DNA of 64,000 nucleotides, from the NCBI GenBank assembly GCA_017163975.1, contig JAFFSR010000309.1, forward strand, positions 1,255,501 through 1,319,500, given 5' to 3'. The stretch comes from Anastatus disparis (Eukaryota; Arthropoda; Insecta; Hymenoptera; Eupelmidae). How positions within the stretch are numbered: position 1 is the first letter of the stretch; each line of letters begins with the position of its first letter. The notes under the pieces are model-generated. The model saw only the letters and a program-made list of their open reading frames with translations. It had not been told where the DNA came from and made no database searches. The position numbers and the translations under genes were made by a program. Shown one piece after another: positions 42,219 to 52,991 of the stretch.

Positions 42219-42479
42219 TTGAACACTAAGTTTAGATACAGCATAAATAACTTTGTTATAAGAAATATAAAAGTCAGTGACATAGCCTGTAAAAATTTTA
42301 CTAACCAGGAGAGGCTATATGACTTTCGGGTCAAAAATCTTGATGAAACTTTGGGATATGTTCTTAGATATCAAAGTAAGGTAAAGCTAGAACAGTATGG
42401 TCTAACGCTTCAAAAAACTGAAATTATCGACGTTTATAGTTTTATTTTGAGAAAAATGGAAAAAAAACCTCTTAATTAA
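42219..42479 (+). CDS. Small ORF of unknown function
   Basis: 86 residues with a balanced composition unlike the surrounding low-complexity frames: NNFVIRNIKVSDIACKNFTN, FRVKNLDETLGYVLRYQSKV and LTLQKTEIIDVYSFILRKME. No signal peptide, membrane segment or motif that I recognise, and no repeat copy in the window. It could be an exon-like remnant of a gene or of a transposon. Low confidence that it is expressed. Confidence 0.25.
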   Translation: MNTKFRYSINNFVIRNIKVSDIACKNFTNQERLYDFRVKNLDETLGYVLRYQSKVKLEQYGLTLQKTEIIDVYSFILRKMEKKPLN

Positions 42480-43188
42480 AGTGCGAATAATTCAGTCTAA
42501 AGATGTTTTTAATAAATTGACAATAACTAAAATAAAAGTATGAAAAACAATATTTAATTTGCTGTTTTCAGAATTGAGAAGTAATATTTAGAACCAAAGT
42601 TATGATTGTTTGAAGTTGAGTACATATGGCAACTTACGTTGATGTAAAACCTTGTGGTTTATAACTAGTTGTGGTGCGTGATATGCCTGTACATAATCGT
42701 CTAAAATTGCTCTTGTTTTCTACCTCAGATTCTGATTCTCTTGTCTATCGTATGTACTTTCTTAATCAGTGTATAAAGTCGAATATACTTATAGGACGTA
42801 TGGGTGTATATTTTGATATTTAGGTTGGAAAGCATCGTAAAAGCATCGTAAAAGGAAAAAAGAAAAGGAGAGGTGGAAAAGATCCTTTCCACTACATGGC
42901 AGGGAATGGTAACAATAATTGTTATAATAGTTATGAGATCCTAGAACTTAAAATTTATTGTCAGTAGATTTCGCAAAAGCTTATATTAATGGTTGATGTT
43001 TCGTTAGTACTGTAAAAGTCTTTTGCATGATGTTTAGTCCTTCTAATTCTATAATTGTGTTGTTCTGGTTTCTGTTTTCTTCCATTTTTTTTGTTTAAAT
43101 TGTAATGCTTTTCTGTAGATTTAGTTAAAAAACTTGTAATGTATAAAATACATCACAAGTAAAATTATTGCTAGTATTATTTAGTCGT
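42480..43188. other. No gene seen
   Basis: Sequence left of the copia LTR without a supportable ORF. Confidence 0.4.
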
Positions 43189-43487
43189 AGGTGTGTAGTT
43201 AAGGAAACTTCAATAATTCAACACAGAAAACATACCTTTAATAAAACTTTTTTTATCACTAAACATTTTACTATGAAAACCAAACCCAGCTATTCTATAA
43301 TTAAGATTTAATCTAAACAGAGATCCGAACACATGAGGTATTCGCCGTGAAGTTCTCTGGAGAGTAAGCTTTGCTCTGCTCTCTCTCTCTCTCTCTTTAT
43401 ATAAAGCAGCGGCCACGCCACCACAGCCGCTGCGAAAAGTACAGAGAAAGAGAGAGAGAGTGCTGCTCGTTTATACTCAACACTCCC
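43189..43487 (-). repeat. 3' LTR of the copia element
   Basis: On the minus strand it starts TGTTGAGTATAAACG right after a purine-rich GCTCAGGAGGGAG and ends near ACTACACA. A TATA-like CTTTATATAAAG lies at about 43393-43404. The far LTR is not in the window because the 5' part of the element is lost at about 47550. The exact left edge is uncertain by some bases. Confidence 0.6.
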
Positions 43488-43559
43488 TCCTGAGCAGGAT
43501 TCTCTAACAAAAAAACATCGATTCTTCAATTATTATTCAGAAGTGAATTAGTCAAGCTA

Positions 43560-44265
43560 GCAGGTAATCAAAATGCAAAGCCTTAGTGAATATACCAGCA
43601 ATTTGTTGCTTAGGAAAAATCCAACCAATTTTCATTAGATTTCTGGCTACACATTTTCAAACGTAGTATTCTTGAACTTCTGTCATATGTCTGAGTTTGT
43701 TAATATAGCTAACTTATGAACTAGCTTGTGCAGCTTTGTTATCGTATCACAAAGTCATTGGCAAGAAAGAGCACTTGAGTATCAAACCTAATCAGTTTTT
43801 CATAGATACCATCTCTTGACATGCTTCGCTCATTGCAACGAACTCTGCCTATCATGTTGAAAGAGCGACGTGGGATTGGTTTTGCATTTTCCAGGCAATT
43901 GTATCTCCAAACAACTTAATTACGAATCCTTCAGATGTCAATGATCCCTTGCAATCAGCGAAACTGGCATCCGAAAAACCTTATGAATTCCCCAGATTTC
44001 CTCCAAACCTAAGTCCGAAATTTGTAGAATATTTTAAATATCTGCAAAGGCGTTTTACCATATACCATTCTTCTTCAGTTGAATTATTCTGGTATCTGCT
44101 CAATACATTCACCGTGTATTCTATGTCCGGGCGTACAGTATTTGCCAGATAAATAAGAGAAACAACTATTTCCCTGTAAGGGCCATTTGTTGATGTACCA
44201 CCCAGCTTATCTCCAGTTTCTTCTCTTTCATGCCATTCTCTGTTAGCTACTTGATTTTTAACCAT
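43560..44265 (-). pseudogene. Copia RT C-terminus and RNase H
   Basis: Minus-strand segments: SLIYLANTVRPDIEYTVNVL followed by SRYQNN, WYMVKRLCRYLKYSTNFGLR, then beyond a stop FADCKGSLTSEGFVIKLFGD and IAWKMQNQSHVALST. These match the copia pattern Y-R-x-x-V-G-S-L-x-Y-L, R-P-D-I, and the RNase H W-x-S-x-x-Q...V-A-x-S-T. RNase H removes the RNA template. The preceding 44266-44690 region carries further RT sequence with stops. Confidence 0.75.
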
Positions 44266-44695
44266 TGGAGTTCTCTATGGGTGCATTTCGCTGTATCCAA
44301 ATCGTTTTAGCAGTTTATTATTATAGTCTTCCATCTTGAGCGTCATTGTTTGATTTAGACGGTCTCTTTTAATTTCAGTACCTAGAAAACTCTTTGGTTC
44401 GCCTAGGTCAGAAGTTTCAAATTCCAGTATGAGTTGCTTTTTATCATTTCTCCCAGCTTGTTTAGATCATTGCTAGCTATTAACATGTTGCTACGTACAG
44501 CAACAGTATTAACAAATTGTCAATTTGTTGCTATGTAAAGAGACGAAGTTCAGAGTCATGAGAATCTAATCTCAATTTCTTAGCTGCTTTAGCAAATCTT
44601 TCATGCTATCTCTTTGGACTTATCTTTAGTCCATATAAGGCCCGTTAAATCTTGCAAACCTGCTTTTTCTCAAACCAGATGGACAGTCAATGCCT

Positions 44696-44935
44696 TCAGG
44701 TATTTTCAAGTAGATTATTATCTGTTTTGCCATTTAGAAAGACTGTGTTTATATCCATCTGCCTTACATCCAAATCAAACTTATTAATTATTACTAGCAG
44801 CGTTCTAATCAAGGGCAATCGTGAAACTGATGCATATGTTTCATTAAATTCATATGAATTTTTATCTTTGAAACTTCTTATGACCGGTTGAACTTTATAT
44901 TTTTTGTCTCCTTCGCATCCAGTTTTCCTTTTCAA
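44696..44935 (-). pseudogene. Copia RT N-terminal part
   Basis: 79 residues with FKDKNSYEFNETYASVSRLP and LDVRQMDINTVFLNGKTDNN, the classic copia RVT_2 block (E-T-Y-A-P-V...Q-M-D-V-x-T-A-F-L-N-G). The Asp of QMDI is one of the RT metal-binding residues. The catalytic Y-V-D-D box further on is not intact. Confidence 0.85.
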
Positions 44936-45001
44936 AATCCATCTTGAATCTATAATGTTAGGTTTTATTCCATTTGAATTTGATGGTCTATCAACGATTT
45001 T

Positions 45002-45313
45002 TCAGACTGCATTTCTTTCTATTGACTCTAGTTCACTTTTAATAACCTTTACCCATTCATTCTTATCTTCAGCTCTCATGGCCTCTTTATAACAGTTTGG
45101 ATCATTCCACGTCGTTCCAACAAGTAGACCTACTTCTTTGTTCTCCAGAAAATTTATATCAGATTTAAGTTCAAGTGAGTCTCGAGTTTGCAGTATTTCT
45201 TTATCTTTTCTCGGACATCCTCTCTTCCTCTTCTCTCCCTCCGTTTCAAAGATTAAAATTCCATCTTCTTTATTAAATTGTACAAACCATTTTTCGCGAT
45301 TTATCTCCTCCAT
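45002..45313 (-). pseudogene. Copia linker between integrase and RT
   Basis: 103 residues rich in Lys, Glu and Arg, ending YKEAMRAEDKNEWVKVIKSE and LESIERNAV, the lead-in to RT in copia polyproteins (P-x-x-Y-x-E-A-M...W-x-x-A-M-x-x-E). The region 45314-45616 upstream appears to contain foreign or deleted sequence. Confidence 0.65.
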
Positions 45314-45616
45314 TGAGTTATGTCAGTCTTTAATGCTCTTCTTGTTATATCTATTTCCAAATACCTGTTTTTTATTCACCTATTAAAGCCCATGGCCAGA
45401 CCAGTAAAGATAGAGCCAAACTAACAGTTAGAAATTTTTCATGGATAAAAAATAGGTTAGACGTGTTTTTTTGTTTTTAATTTTTTAATTTTCAATTGAA
45501 AAATTGTTCAAACAAATTATTGCAATATTGAGTATTTTGCAAAATCTGATAGCAGCAATCGGTTCTACGGGAAAAGCTACATAGAAAATATGTGTAACAG
45601 CATCTCAAAATATTGT

Positions 45617-46662
45617 TTATTGGTGAAATTTAAATAAAGAAATTAGCATATCTGTATTCTGGCTATGCCCATGGCTTTTACATATGCAGCCAAAACGTTT
45701 CCGTTGCTCTAGATGAAGTTTTAAATTTAGATTGAGTTTTTGTAATGACGTTACCATTTCATTCGAGCTGTGTGGAAACCTATTGTAGAAATATAAGGCT
45801 ACGTTTAGAGCTGAATCCCACATGTTTTCCGGTAAATTTGTATATACATTAGTACTCTAGCTCTTTTCTGGATAGTCTGATTAAGCCTTTCAGCCATTCT
45901 GTTGTGCTGAGGTGTATCAGGACTAGCTGTGTCTAAATCAGCTTTAAACTTGTTCAAACTTCCATGGTGTGTCCTTCTGTAAATTCTGTACCTTGATCAC
46001 ATCGAAAATAACAGAATTTGGCATCATATCTCTTAGTAAATTTCTAATGGATTTTATAAAGATTCTCAAGCACTTTTTTTCATAGGATACACCATTGCAG
46101 GTTTTAAATAATCATCGATGAACACTGAGATGAATCTATATCTTCTGGAATGTGTAGCAGGTTTGATAGATCCCACCAACTCTAAGTAAACGATCTGTAA
46201 TGGTTTTGTGGCTCTATGCCTTGTTGAGCAAAGAGATTTGTTGAACTTCGACGCTACACAAACTTTATAACCCTTGATTGATTCGTCAAACTTGACATCT
46301 TTATCTCCTTTTCATTTAGAAATTTTTCGATTTTTTTTTTAATTTAACGAAGCTTGTCGTAACCTAACATGCCATAGCATTGCACTGTTAACTTAATACC
46401 AGCTGTCGATTTTGTTTAATTCGAAGTTTTCTTCTTTTGCATCTTCAAGAATACTTATTTTTCTATTTTTTAATGTATCTTGAAAGTTTGAATAAATAGA
46501 GCATTCCTTGTTATTATTTGATCCTACATAGGAGTTGAGGTCCGCTTCTATTTGTTCATCGAACTTTTTATTGACTTTATCTTTTCCGGACTCTAATACA
46601 GTTTCAAGCATACTTTGTTCAGTGTCCATTTGATTTTCTTCAAACTTGTCTTCACCATCCAT
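45617..46662 (-). pseudogene. Copia pre-integrase and integrase region
   Basis: 46662-46393 is a Glu/Asp-rich 89-residue frame of uncertain identity. Below it, broken frames read KKKIEKF, CVASKFNKSLCSTRHRATKP and LVGSIKPATHSRRYRFISVF, then DDYLKPAM, resembling the GAG-pre-integrase zinc end and the D-x-x-G/R-F-x-x-x-x-x-D-D integrase core. 45823-45617 gives [20 protein letters not shown], the integrase C-terminal signature. Integrase would insert cDNA; this copy has many stops. Confidence 0.65.
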
Positions 46663-46845
46663 TTTTTCAGCTTTAGTTTTATATTCTCTGACCTTGTAAC
46701 TATATATGTAATAACTCTGCTAGTTTTTAGATTTACATGTTTCATCGTCATTTTGGCTATTCGATTTCAGCGTTATAACCCAATAGGGTTGCTCCTATAT
46801 TCCTATATTCCTATATTCCTATATATATAAAAGAAACCAATATTT

Positions 46846-47305
46846 TGGAGCCACGGTGGCTCAGGGGCTAGAACATCCGACTCTCACCCAGAGGGCCGGG
46901 GTTCGAGTCCCGGTGAGGGCGGGATTTTTTCCATTTTTAATTAAAAGTGGAGAATTTTTCGGACTCATTGACACCGTGGTGGAACACCCCCGAATGATTT
47001 TCCGCGGTTTTAACAAAAATCGCAGATAATTATTCGAGGGCCGGTAAGGCAGAATGCGACTGCTCCACTAACTATAGTTGAGCCGGAACGTTCTGCCGGG
47101 TTGGTGTGAGCTCTCGATGCGCTAAAAAGGATGGGTAGAGCGAGTCTCCCCGCCTGAGTAGGCCTGCACGGGTACGCGAACACCTTCCGGGGTAAAAAGG
47201 GATGGTTTCGAACGCGAAAACACCGGAACACACAGGTGGTCGAGGTGTCCCGTAAACAGATGTAAAAAATCTATACGGGGTAAGGAAAGCAATAGAACAG
47301 AACAG
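46846..47305 (+). mobile_element. tRNA-derived SINE, copy 1
   Basis: The head contains box A TGGCTCAGGGGC (about 46857), an anticodon region CTCTCAC and box B GGTTCGAGTCC (46900-46910), closest in look to tRNA-Glu(CTC). A body of about 370 bp follows (CGAATGATTTTCCGCGG, GAACGTTCTGCC, GTGTCCCGTAAA). Target duplication AAGAAA[C/T]CAATATTT at 46831-46845 and 47306-47320. The tail is A-rich with AACAGAACAG. The minus-strand frames within are shadows. Confidence 0.9.
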
Positions 47306-47329
47306 AAGAAATCAATATTTCTTTTAATT

Positions 47330-47545
47330 GAGGATCAAAGATATCTATACGTTTATAATCTGAATAAAAATTTGATCCAGCATGAACAATTTTCATGAGC
47401 GAAAGCGGATTTGCAGACAATGAGTTAGCATAAATCACGTTATTTAAGTTTAAAATCTTGTTATTATTAGTATGTCCTGAAATATCGCCTACTCCCTCCG
47501 ATTTTATATTCGCGAGATCATAGTTATTTACGCATTTAATGAAGG
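47330..47545 (-). pseudogene. Copia protease-region remnant
   Basis: Minus-strand reading includes KSEGVGDISGHTNNNKILNL and NNVIYANSLSANPLSLMKIV, matching the copia segment after the protease active site (G-x-G...L-x-x-V-L-Y-V-P-x-L-x-x-N-L-L-S). The D-S-G catalytic site would lie upstream and is missing at the junction with the gypsy Gag. Confidence 0.6.
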
Positions 47546-47574
47546 TCTCAATATACCAAGAGCGATGCTCTTGA

Positions 47575-48957
47575 ATAATCTGCTACATCTCCTAATTCAA
47601 ATATGATTTAATTTTTTAATCCTTGTTTAAAATATTTCAATGTATCTTTAGCTAAATCATTTGTAAAACGTTGATAAGCATCTTCTAATATACCCGCTTC
47701 ATTTTGTTTCTTATCTTTAATTTTTAATGTTAACTTTGTTATTCTTTCTACATATTCAACCACTGGTTCATTTTCCCCTTGTTGTATTTGTTCCAACTGT
47801 GCATCGATTTCAGGATATAGTTTTTTTAATTGTTTTAATAAAATCTGCAATACTTTCAATGTTACTACCTTCTATAGCAGTACGAATCGTTTCTGATACT
47901 TTAAATCTTATATAATTCATAAATTTTTTTTGTTCATCCGCAGTCAGCATATCTTTTGCGATTTTTAACGAATCTATGTACTTTTCCAAAGGTATATTTT
48001 TACCCGTAAACTCAGGTACTAATGTTGACACTTCTTATACAGAATATCCTGAAGTATTTGCCAGGTTTGTATTATTAGGCATATTTATATTGTTTACTGT
48101 ATTATTATTTTTATTATTATTATCAAAAATTATATTTTCTAGATTTCCAATACCCTCTATTTCGTAATAACTCTCCTGTTTAATAGAAAATTCCTGTAAG
48201 TCGTTAATTGTTTCGTCATTAGTTGAATTATTTTCTGATGAAATTGTCACATTTTTATCTGTTGTATTAGTATTATCAGCTAAAGTAATATTTTTTCCGT
48301 TTTCAATACTTTTTATCTCTTGATATCCTGTCTGTTTAGATGAAAATTCCTGCGTATTGTTAAGTGATGTATTAGTGTCTGATAAAATCGTCACGTTTGT
48401 CGCTAAAGTGTATTTTTGTGTAAAACTGTCTTCTTTATTTTTATTATGGCTTTGTTTCGTCTTAGTAATTTGTGAAAATGTTTTTGGAATTGTGCCTATA
48501 TATTTATTTAATAGTATATTTTGTTCACTTGAATTATCTGTATTCATATTTGAATGAACGTCCGTAATTATATTTGAGATATTATTTTCAGATGTTTCTT
48601 CTAAAGTTGTATTTGAAGCATTACTATCAACTGTTTCGTCTAAAGTTTCATTTAAATTATTACTTTCAATTGTTTGATCTAAACTTTTAGTCGGAGAGCG
48701 TGTAATTTTAGTGCTATGCGAAACGGATTAATATTTTCGTAGATATGTTTTCCTGTTTTTTCTTGCTCTCTTAAAACTGCTTGTTTAATATGATTTCTAA
48801 TTCTTTCACGAATAGCATTAATATTTTCGTCTTTTTTAGTAAGTATTTTAAATTTTCGACAAATTTCAGATAATTCTACTTTAGAGTATGATATTACCCA
48901 CTGTGTTTTTCCTTCTTTTATATAATTTGTCATCTGATTAAAATTTATTTTACTCAT
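47575..48957 (-). pseudogene. Gag of a second Ty3/gypsy-like element
   Basis: Four minus-strand frames in order. 48957-48679 begins MSKINFNQMTNYIKEGKTQW and holds a basic N-terminus. 48547-48035 is a Ser/Thr/Asn-rich linker. 48031-47810 has VPEFTGKNIPLEKYIDSLKI and 47859-47608 has LYPEIDAQLEQIQQGENEPV and EYVERITKL, the capsid-like core of gypsy/errantivirus Gag (F-x-G...L...Y-x-x-L...Q-x-x-x-E-x-V-x-x-Y). Gag forms the particle that packages element RNA. Two frameshifts and stops make it inactive. It ends abruptly near 47560 next to copia sequence. Confidence 0.7.
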
Positions 48958-49699
48958 TTGAAATCTTCATTATTTACTTAAATATATTACAAAATGATAA
49001 ATAATAATAAATATATTTACTTAATATTTACAAATTAAATAATTGTACGAAAATTATCGATATATGTTGTAATTTCTCAATGCACTAAATAAATGATATT
49101 ATTTGAGATCAGTTTATAAAGAATTTGTAATTTTTATTTGCTAAAATAATTGATGTATAGATTAATGATTTTACATTTATTTTTATTGACAATTTTTATA
49201 TAAATTGTATTATTTATTTGATATATGATTTTTAATCGCGCAATTTTGCGTATTAAGAAATTATTTCAATTGCACACTTTGCGTATAATATATTAATTTT
49301 ATCTGTATAATATTTTTATTTTTAAGAACACTATTCGTATTTTAATGATACACTTCACGTTTAATATTTTATTTTCAATGACGCTATTCGTATTTGATAA
49401 TACACTTCACGTATAATATTTTTATTTTCAATGACGCTATTCGCTTTTAATAATGCACTTCGCGTTTAATAATTTCATGTGTATTTATTTGATTTGTGCC
49501 TTTAATATATAATATTTTATTTGACGCACTTGGCGGTTTATTAACACACTTTTGAACACTGTATTTATTATCAGCCCTTTGAATATATTTTTATGCGCTT
49601 TATATATAAATAGGTAAAGAATTATAAATTTTCTTTGATTATCCTTTAATACATCCAATACGATCCTTCAATCAAAAAAAATTTGTACCAGAACCAAAA
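48958..49699 (-). other. 5' leader of the second gypsy-like element with tandem units
   Basis: Upstream of the Gag start, three tandem units of about 55 bp (AATGACGCTATTCGTATTTG and ATACACTTCACG) lie at about 49325-49480. At 49680-49699 the minus strand reads TTTTGGTTCTGGTACAAATT, a PBS-like TGG start directly after the LTR end. No ORF. Confidence 0.55.
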
Positions 49700-50205
49700 T
49701 GTTAAGCCCTGGCTTTCACCTGAACTAAATAAAAGTGAATATGTTATTTATTTATATTAATTTTATATATAAATTATGTTCTTTTGAAATATTTGACTTA
49801 TTTATAAAAATGTAGTCATAAAGATAAAGATGTATGAATCTAGTGGTGGAAAAGCTCCACCAATATTTAATTGAACGAAATCGCTCTCACAATTGAATAT
49901 TATTGAAGGATAAATTCAATACTTTGAAATAAAGAGTTTATTGAATAATCATATATTCTTACCTTGTAGTACTTCTTAAGTAGATTGGTGCTGGATATGG
50001 GCAGACACATGAATAGGCACGATATGTAAATATATAGATCCTCGAGGTTTATTAATATCCTTTAACACTTTTAATACAATAGATTTTTATACGCGTATAT
50101 ATTTTAATAATCGATATATGTATATTTAGTATTAGCAATTGCTTTTGAAATATAGAACTTGACGGGTAGTGTAAACTTGTTACCAATAAGAAATCCGGGG
50201 TAATG
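49700..50205 (-). repeat. Probable 5' LTR of the second gypsy-like element
   Basis: Plus-orientation start TGTTAAGCCCTGGC at 49700. The other edge is uncertain; CCGGGGTAATG near 50196-50206 could be a decayed inverted end. AATAAAG motifs at about 49720 and 49930. No partner LTR is visible. Confidence 0.4.
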
Positions 50206-50559
50206 TCCCGCTTTTCGATGGTTTCAATTTGGTTTTCATACTCATTTTTGTTTATAAGATTTATTATCTTTTACATGAATTTTTATTTATAAATTTTCTT
50301 AAATTTTGATTATATGTTTAGTAATGGTTTTTAGGATTCATAAAATTCATGTTGAAATTTTGAAACATACGTTTCGATTCTTTTCTTGTGATCTACTTAA
50401 TTTCGCTTAGTAATGAAATAATGCGACTGTTCAATAACTGAGGAATTTTGATTTACCAATGTTAATAAAAAAGATACGTTTATGACGTAACAATATAAAA
50501 AATTGAAAATCAAAAGATTAGTTTGATTATCTATAATGTTGTGGGATGTGACAAGACGC

Positions 50560-51486
<927 letters not shown>

Positions 51487-51663
51487 CGTTCTTAAAATTG
51501 TAATCAAAGATAACAAATTTTAAATATCGTTTTCAAAGTTGGTTAGTTGTATAATGACCAGAAGAAATATCACAGACAGTATAAGGTGACGCACTCGGGC
51601 AAATATTTTTATTTGTTCAAAATTGAAAGGTATTAATCGTAAATTTCTTGGACAGAGGTCTCT

Positions 51664-52940
51664 TTGCACAAAAATCCAAAAACTTTCTTCAATTATGTTA
51701 ATGCTTTGGGTAAGACTCACACATACCCAAAAATCATGTTTTTTAACGAAGTTATGGTGCATGGTGATGCGAACTGGATGAATTTATTTGCTAACAAGTT
51801 CCAGAATGTTTACAGATCTGATAATTTGGATCATATTGAACCAGCTATGAATTTCTGTGACTCACTTTCTTGTTGGGAATTAATTGAAAATGGAGCGAGA
51901 AAGTGCTTAGATGAGTTGGATGTCAATTCATTTCCAGGACCGGATGGTATATACCCTGTATTAGTTAAAAATGTGCTAAAAAATTGGTCCCTTGGTTCAC
52001 TGGTCTGTTTAATACATCGCTAGAGGTGGATTTTATCCTGATGTTTGGAAAATATCTTACATTACTTCGTTGTTTAAGAATGGTATTAGGTGTGATGTTA
52101 ATAATTACAAACTAATTCATAAATATAATGTCATCGCTAAAATTTTTGATAAATTAATGTTTAACAGGTCAACAATGTATTAAAATAGGTATATTATTGA
52201 CGAGCAACACGGTTTCCGTACTAGAAGGTCAACTGTTACAAATCTTGGAGTTTACGTTAACTTTATAATGGATTGCTTTAACGATGTAATGGCTGTCAAG
52301 GCATTTAATGCTAATCTTGTCAAGGAATTTTGACGTGGCCAATGTTGATTTATTATTAAGGAAATTGAAGGGCTGTAGAATGACAGGATGCGTTTTGAAA
52401 TGGTTTGGTTCATACTCAAGGAATAGACGGCAGATAGTAAAGATAGGATCGTGCATTTCCAAGGAAATCCTGGTAACGTCAGAAGTAGGTCAGGGTACGC
52501 ATTTGGGTCCCCTGCTATTTTTTGTCTGTATAAACGATGTAAATTATTTTATTAAGTATAGCCGTTTTTTATTATTTGCGAATAATCTAAAGATTTTTAA
52601 GAACATTCAATGTGCAAGTATTGTATCTTTGCTGCAGTGTAATATTAATTAGTTTATTGATTGGTGTGCTCTTAACGGTCTAACTTGTAATATTAGAAAG
52701 TGCTATATTGTTCCCTTTTGTAAGAGTTTAAGCGTGGATCATGATTATTATTTAGAAGGTATCATTTTTGATAGAGTAAGGTCTATTAGAGATTCGGAGG
52801 TGTACCTGGACAGCAAACTATCTTTTTTTGAGCATATTAAGCACCTGGTCAATGAGGCTACAAGGATGCTAAATTCCATAAGAAGATTTTCTGATGATTT
52901 TACTAAACAACTAACGTTTAAAACTTTGTATTTTTCTTGA
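51664..52940 (+). pseudogene. LINE copy E: linker and reverse transcriptase
   Basis: HKNPKTFFNYVNALGKT, LDELDVNSFPGPDGIYPVLV (the S-x-G-P-D-G-I-P start of RT), NVDLLLRKLKGCRMTGCVLK, WFGSYSRNRRQIVKIGS, GQGTHLGPLLFFVCINDV and LLFANNLKIFK follow in order, then WCALNGLTCNIRKC. The FADD box reads FANN, losing both catalytic Asp residues. Several frameshifts. Confidence 0.8.
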
Positions 52941-52991
52941 ATTATGCATTGGTTATTTAGAAGCCATTTTTGGGATTCATATTGAGCCATT

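Larger units (their letters stand above)
43189..47545 (-). mobile_element. Decayed Ty1/copia retrotransposon
   Basis: On the minus strand the order is protease-region (47545-47330), pre-integrase/integrase (46662-45617), linker (45313-45002), RT (44935-44270), RNase H (44265-43560), purine tract and LTR. Protease-integrase-RT-RNase H order is diagnostic of copia. Numerous stops and frameshifts; a SINE sits at 46846-47305. The 5' end is truncated against a gypsy-type Gag. Confidence 0.85.

Noticed and set aside
47010..47231. Minus-strand ORFs in both SINE copies (also 54023-54243)
   Set aside because: Frames inside the SINE body; conserved only because the SINE is repeated.
48357..48557. Hydrophobic plus-strand frame that looks like a membrane protein
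   Set aside because: Antisense of the Asn/Thr-rich Gag linker; complement of AAT-rich codons gives Leu/Phe/Val.
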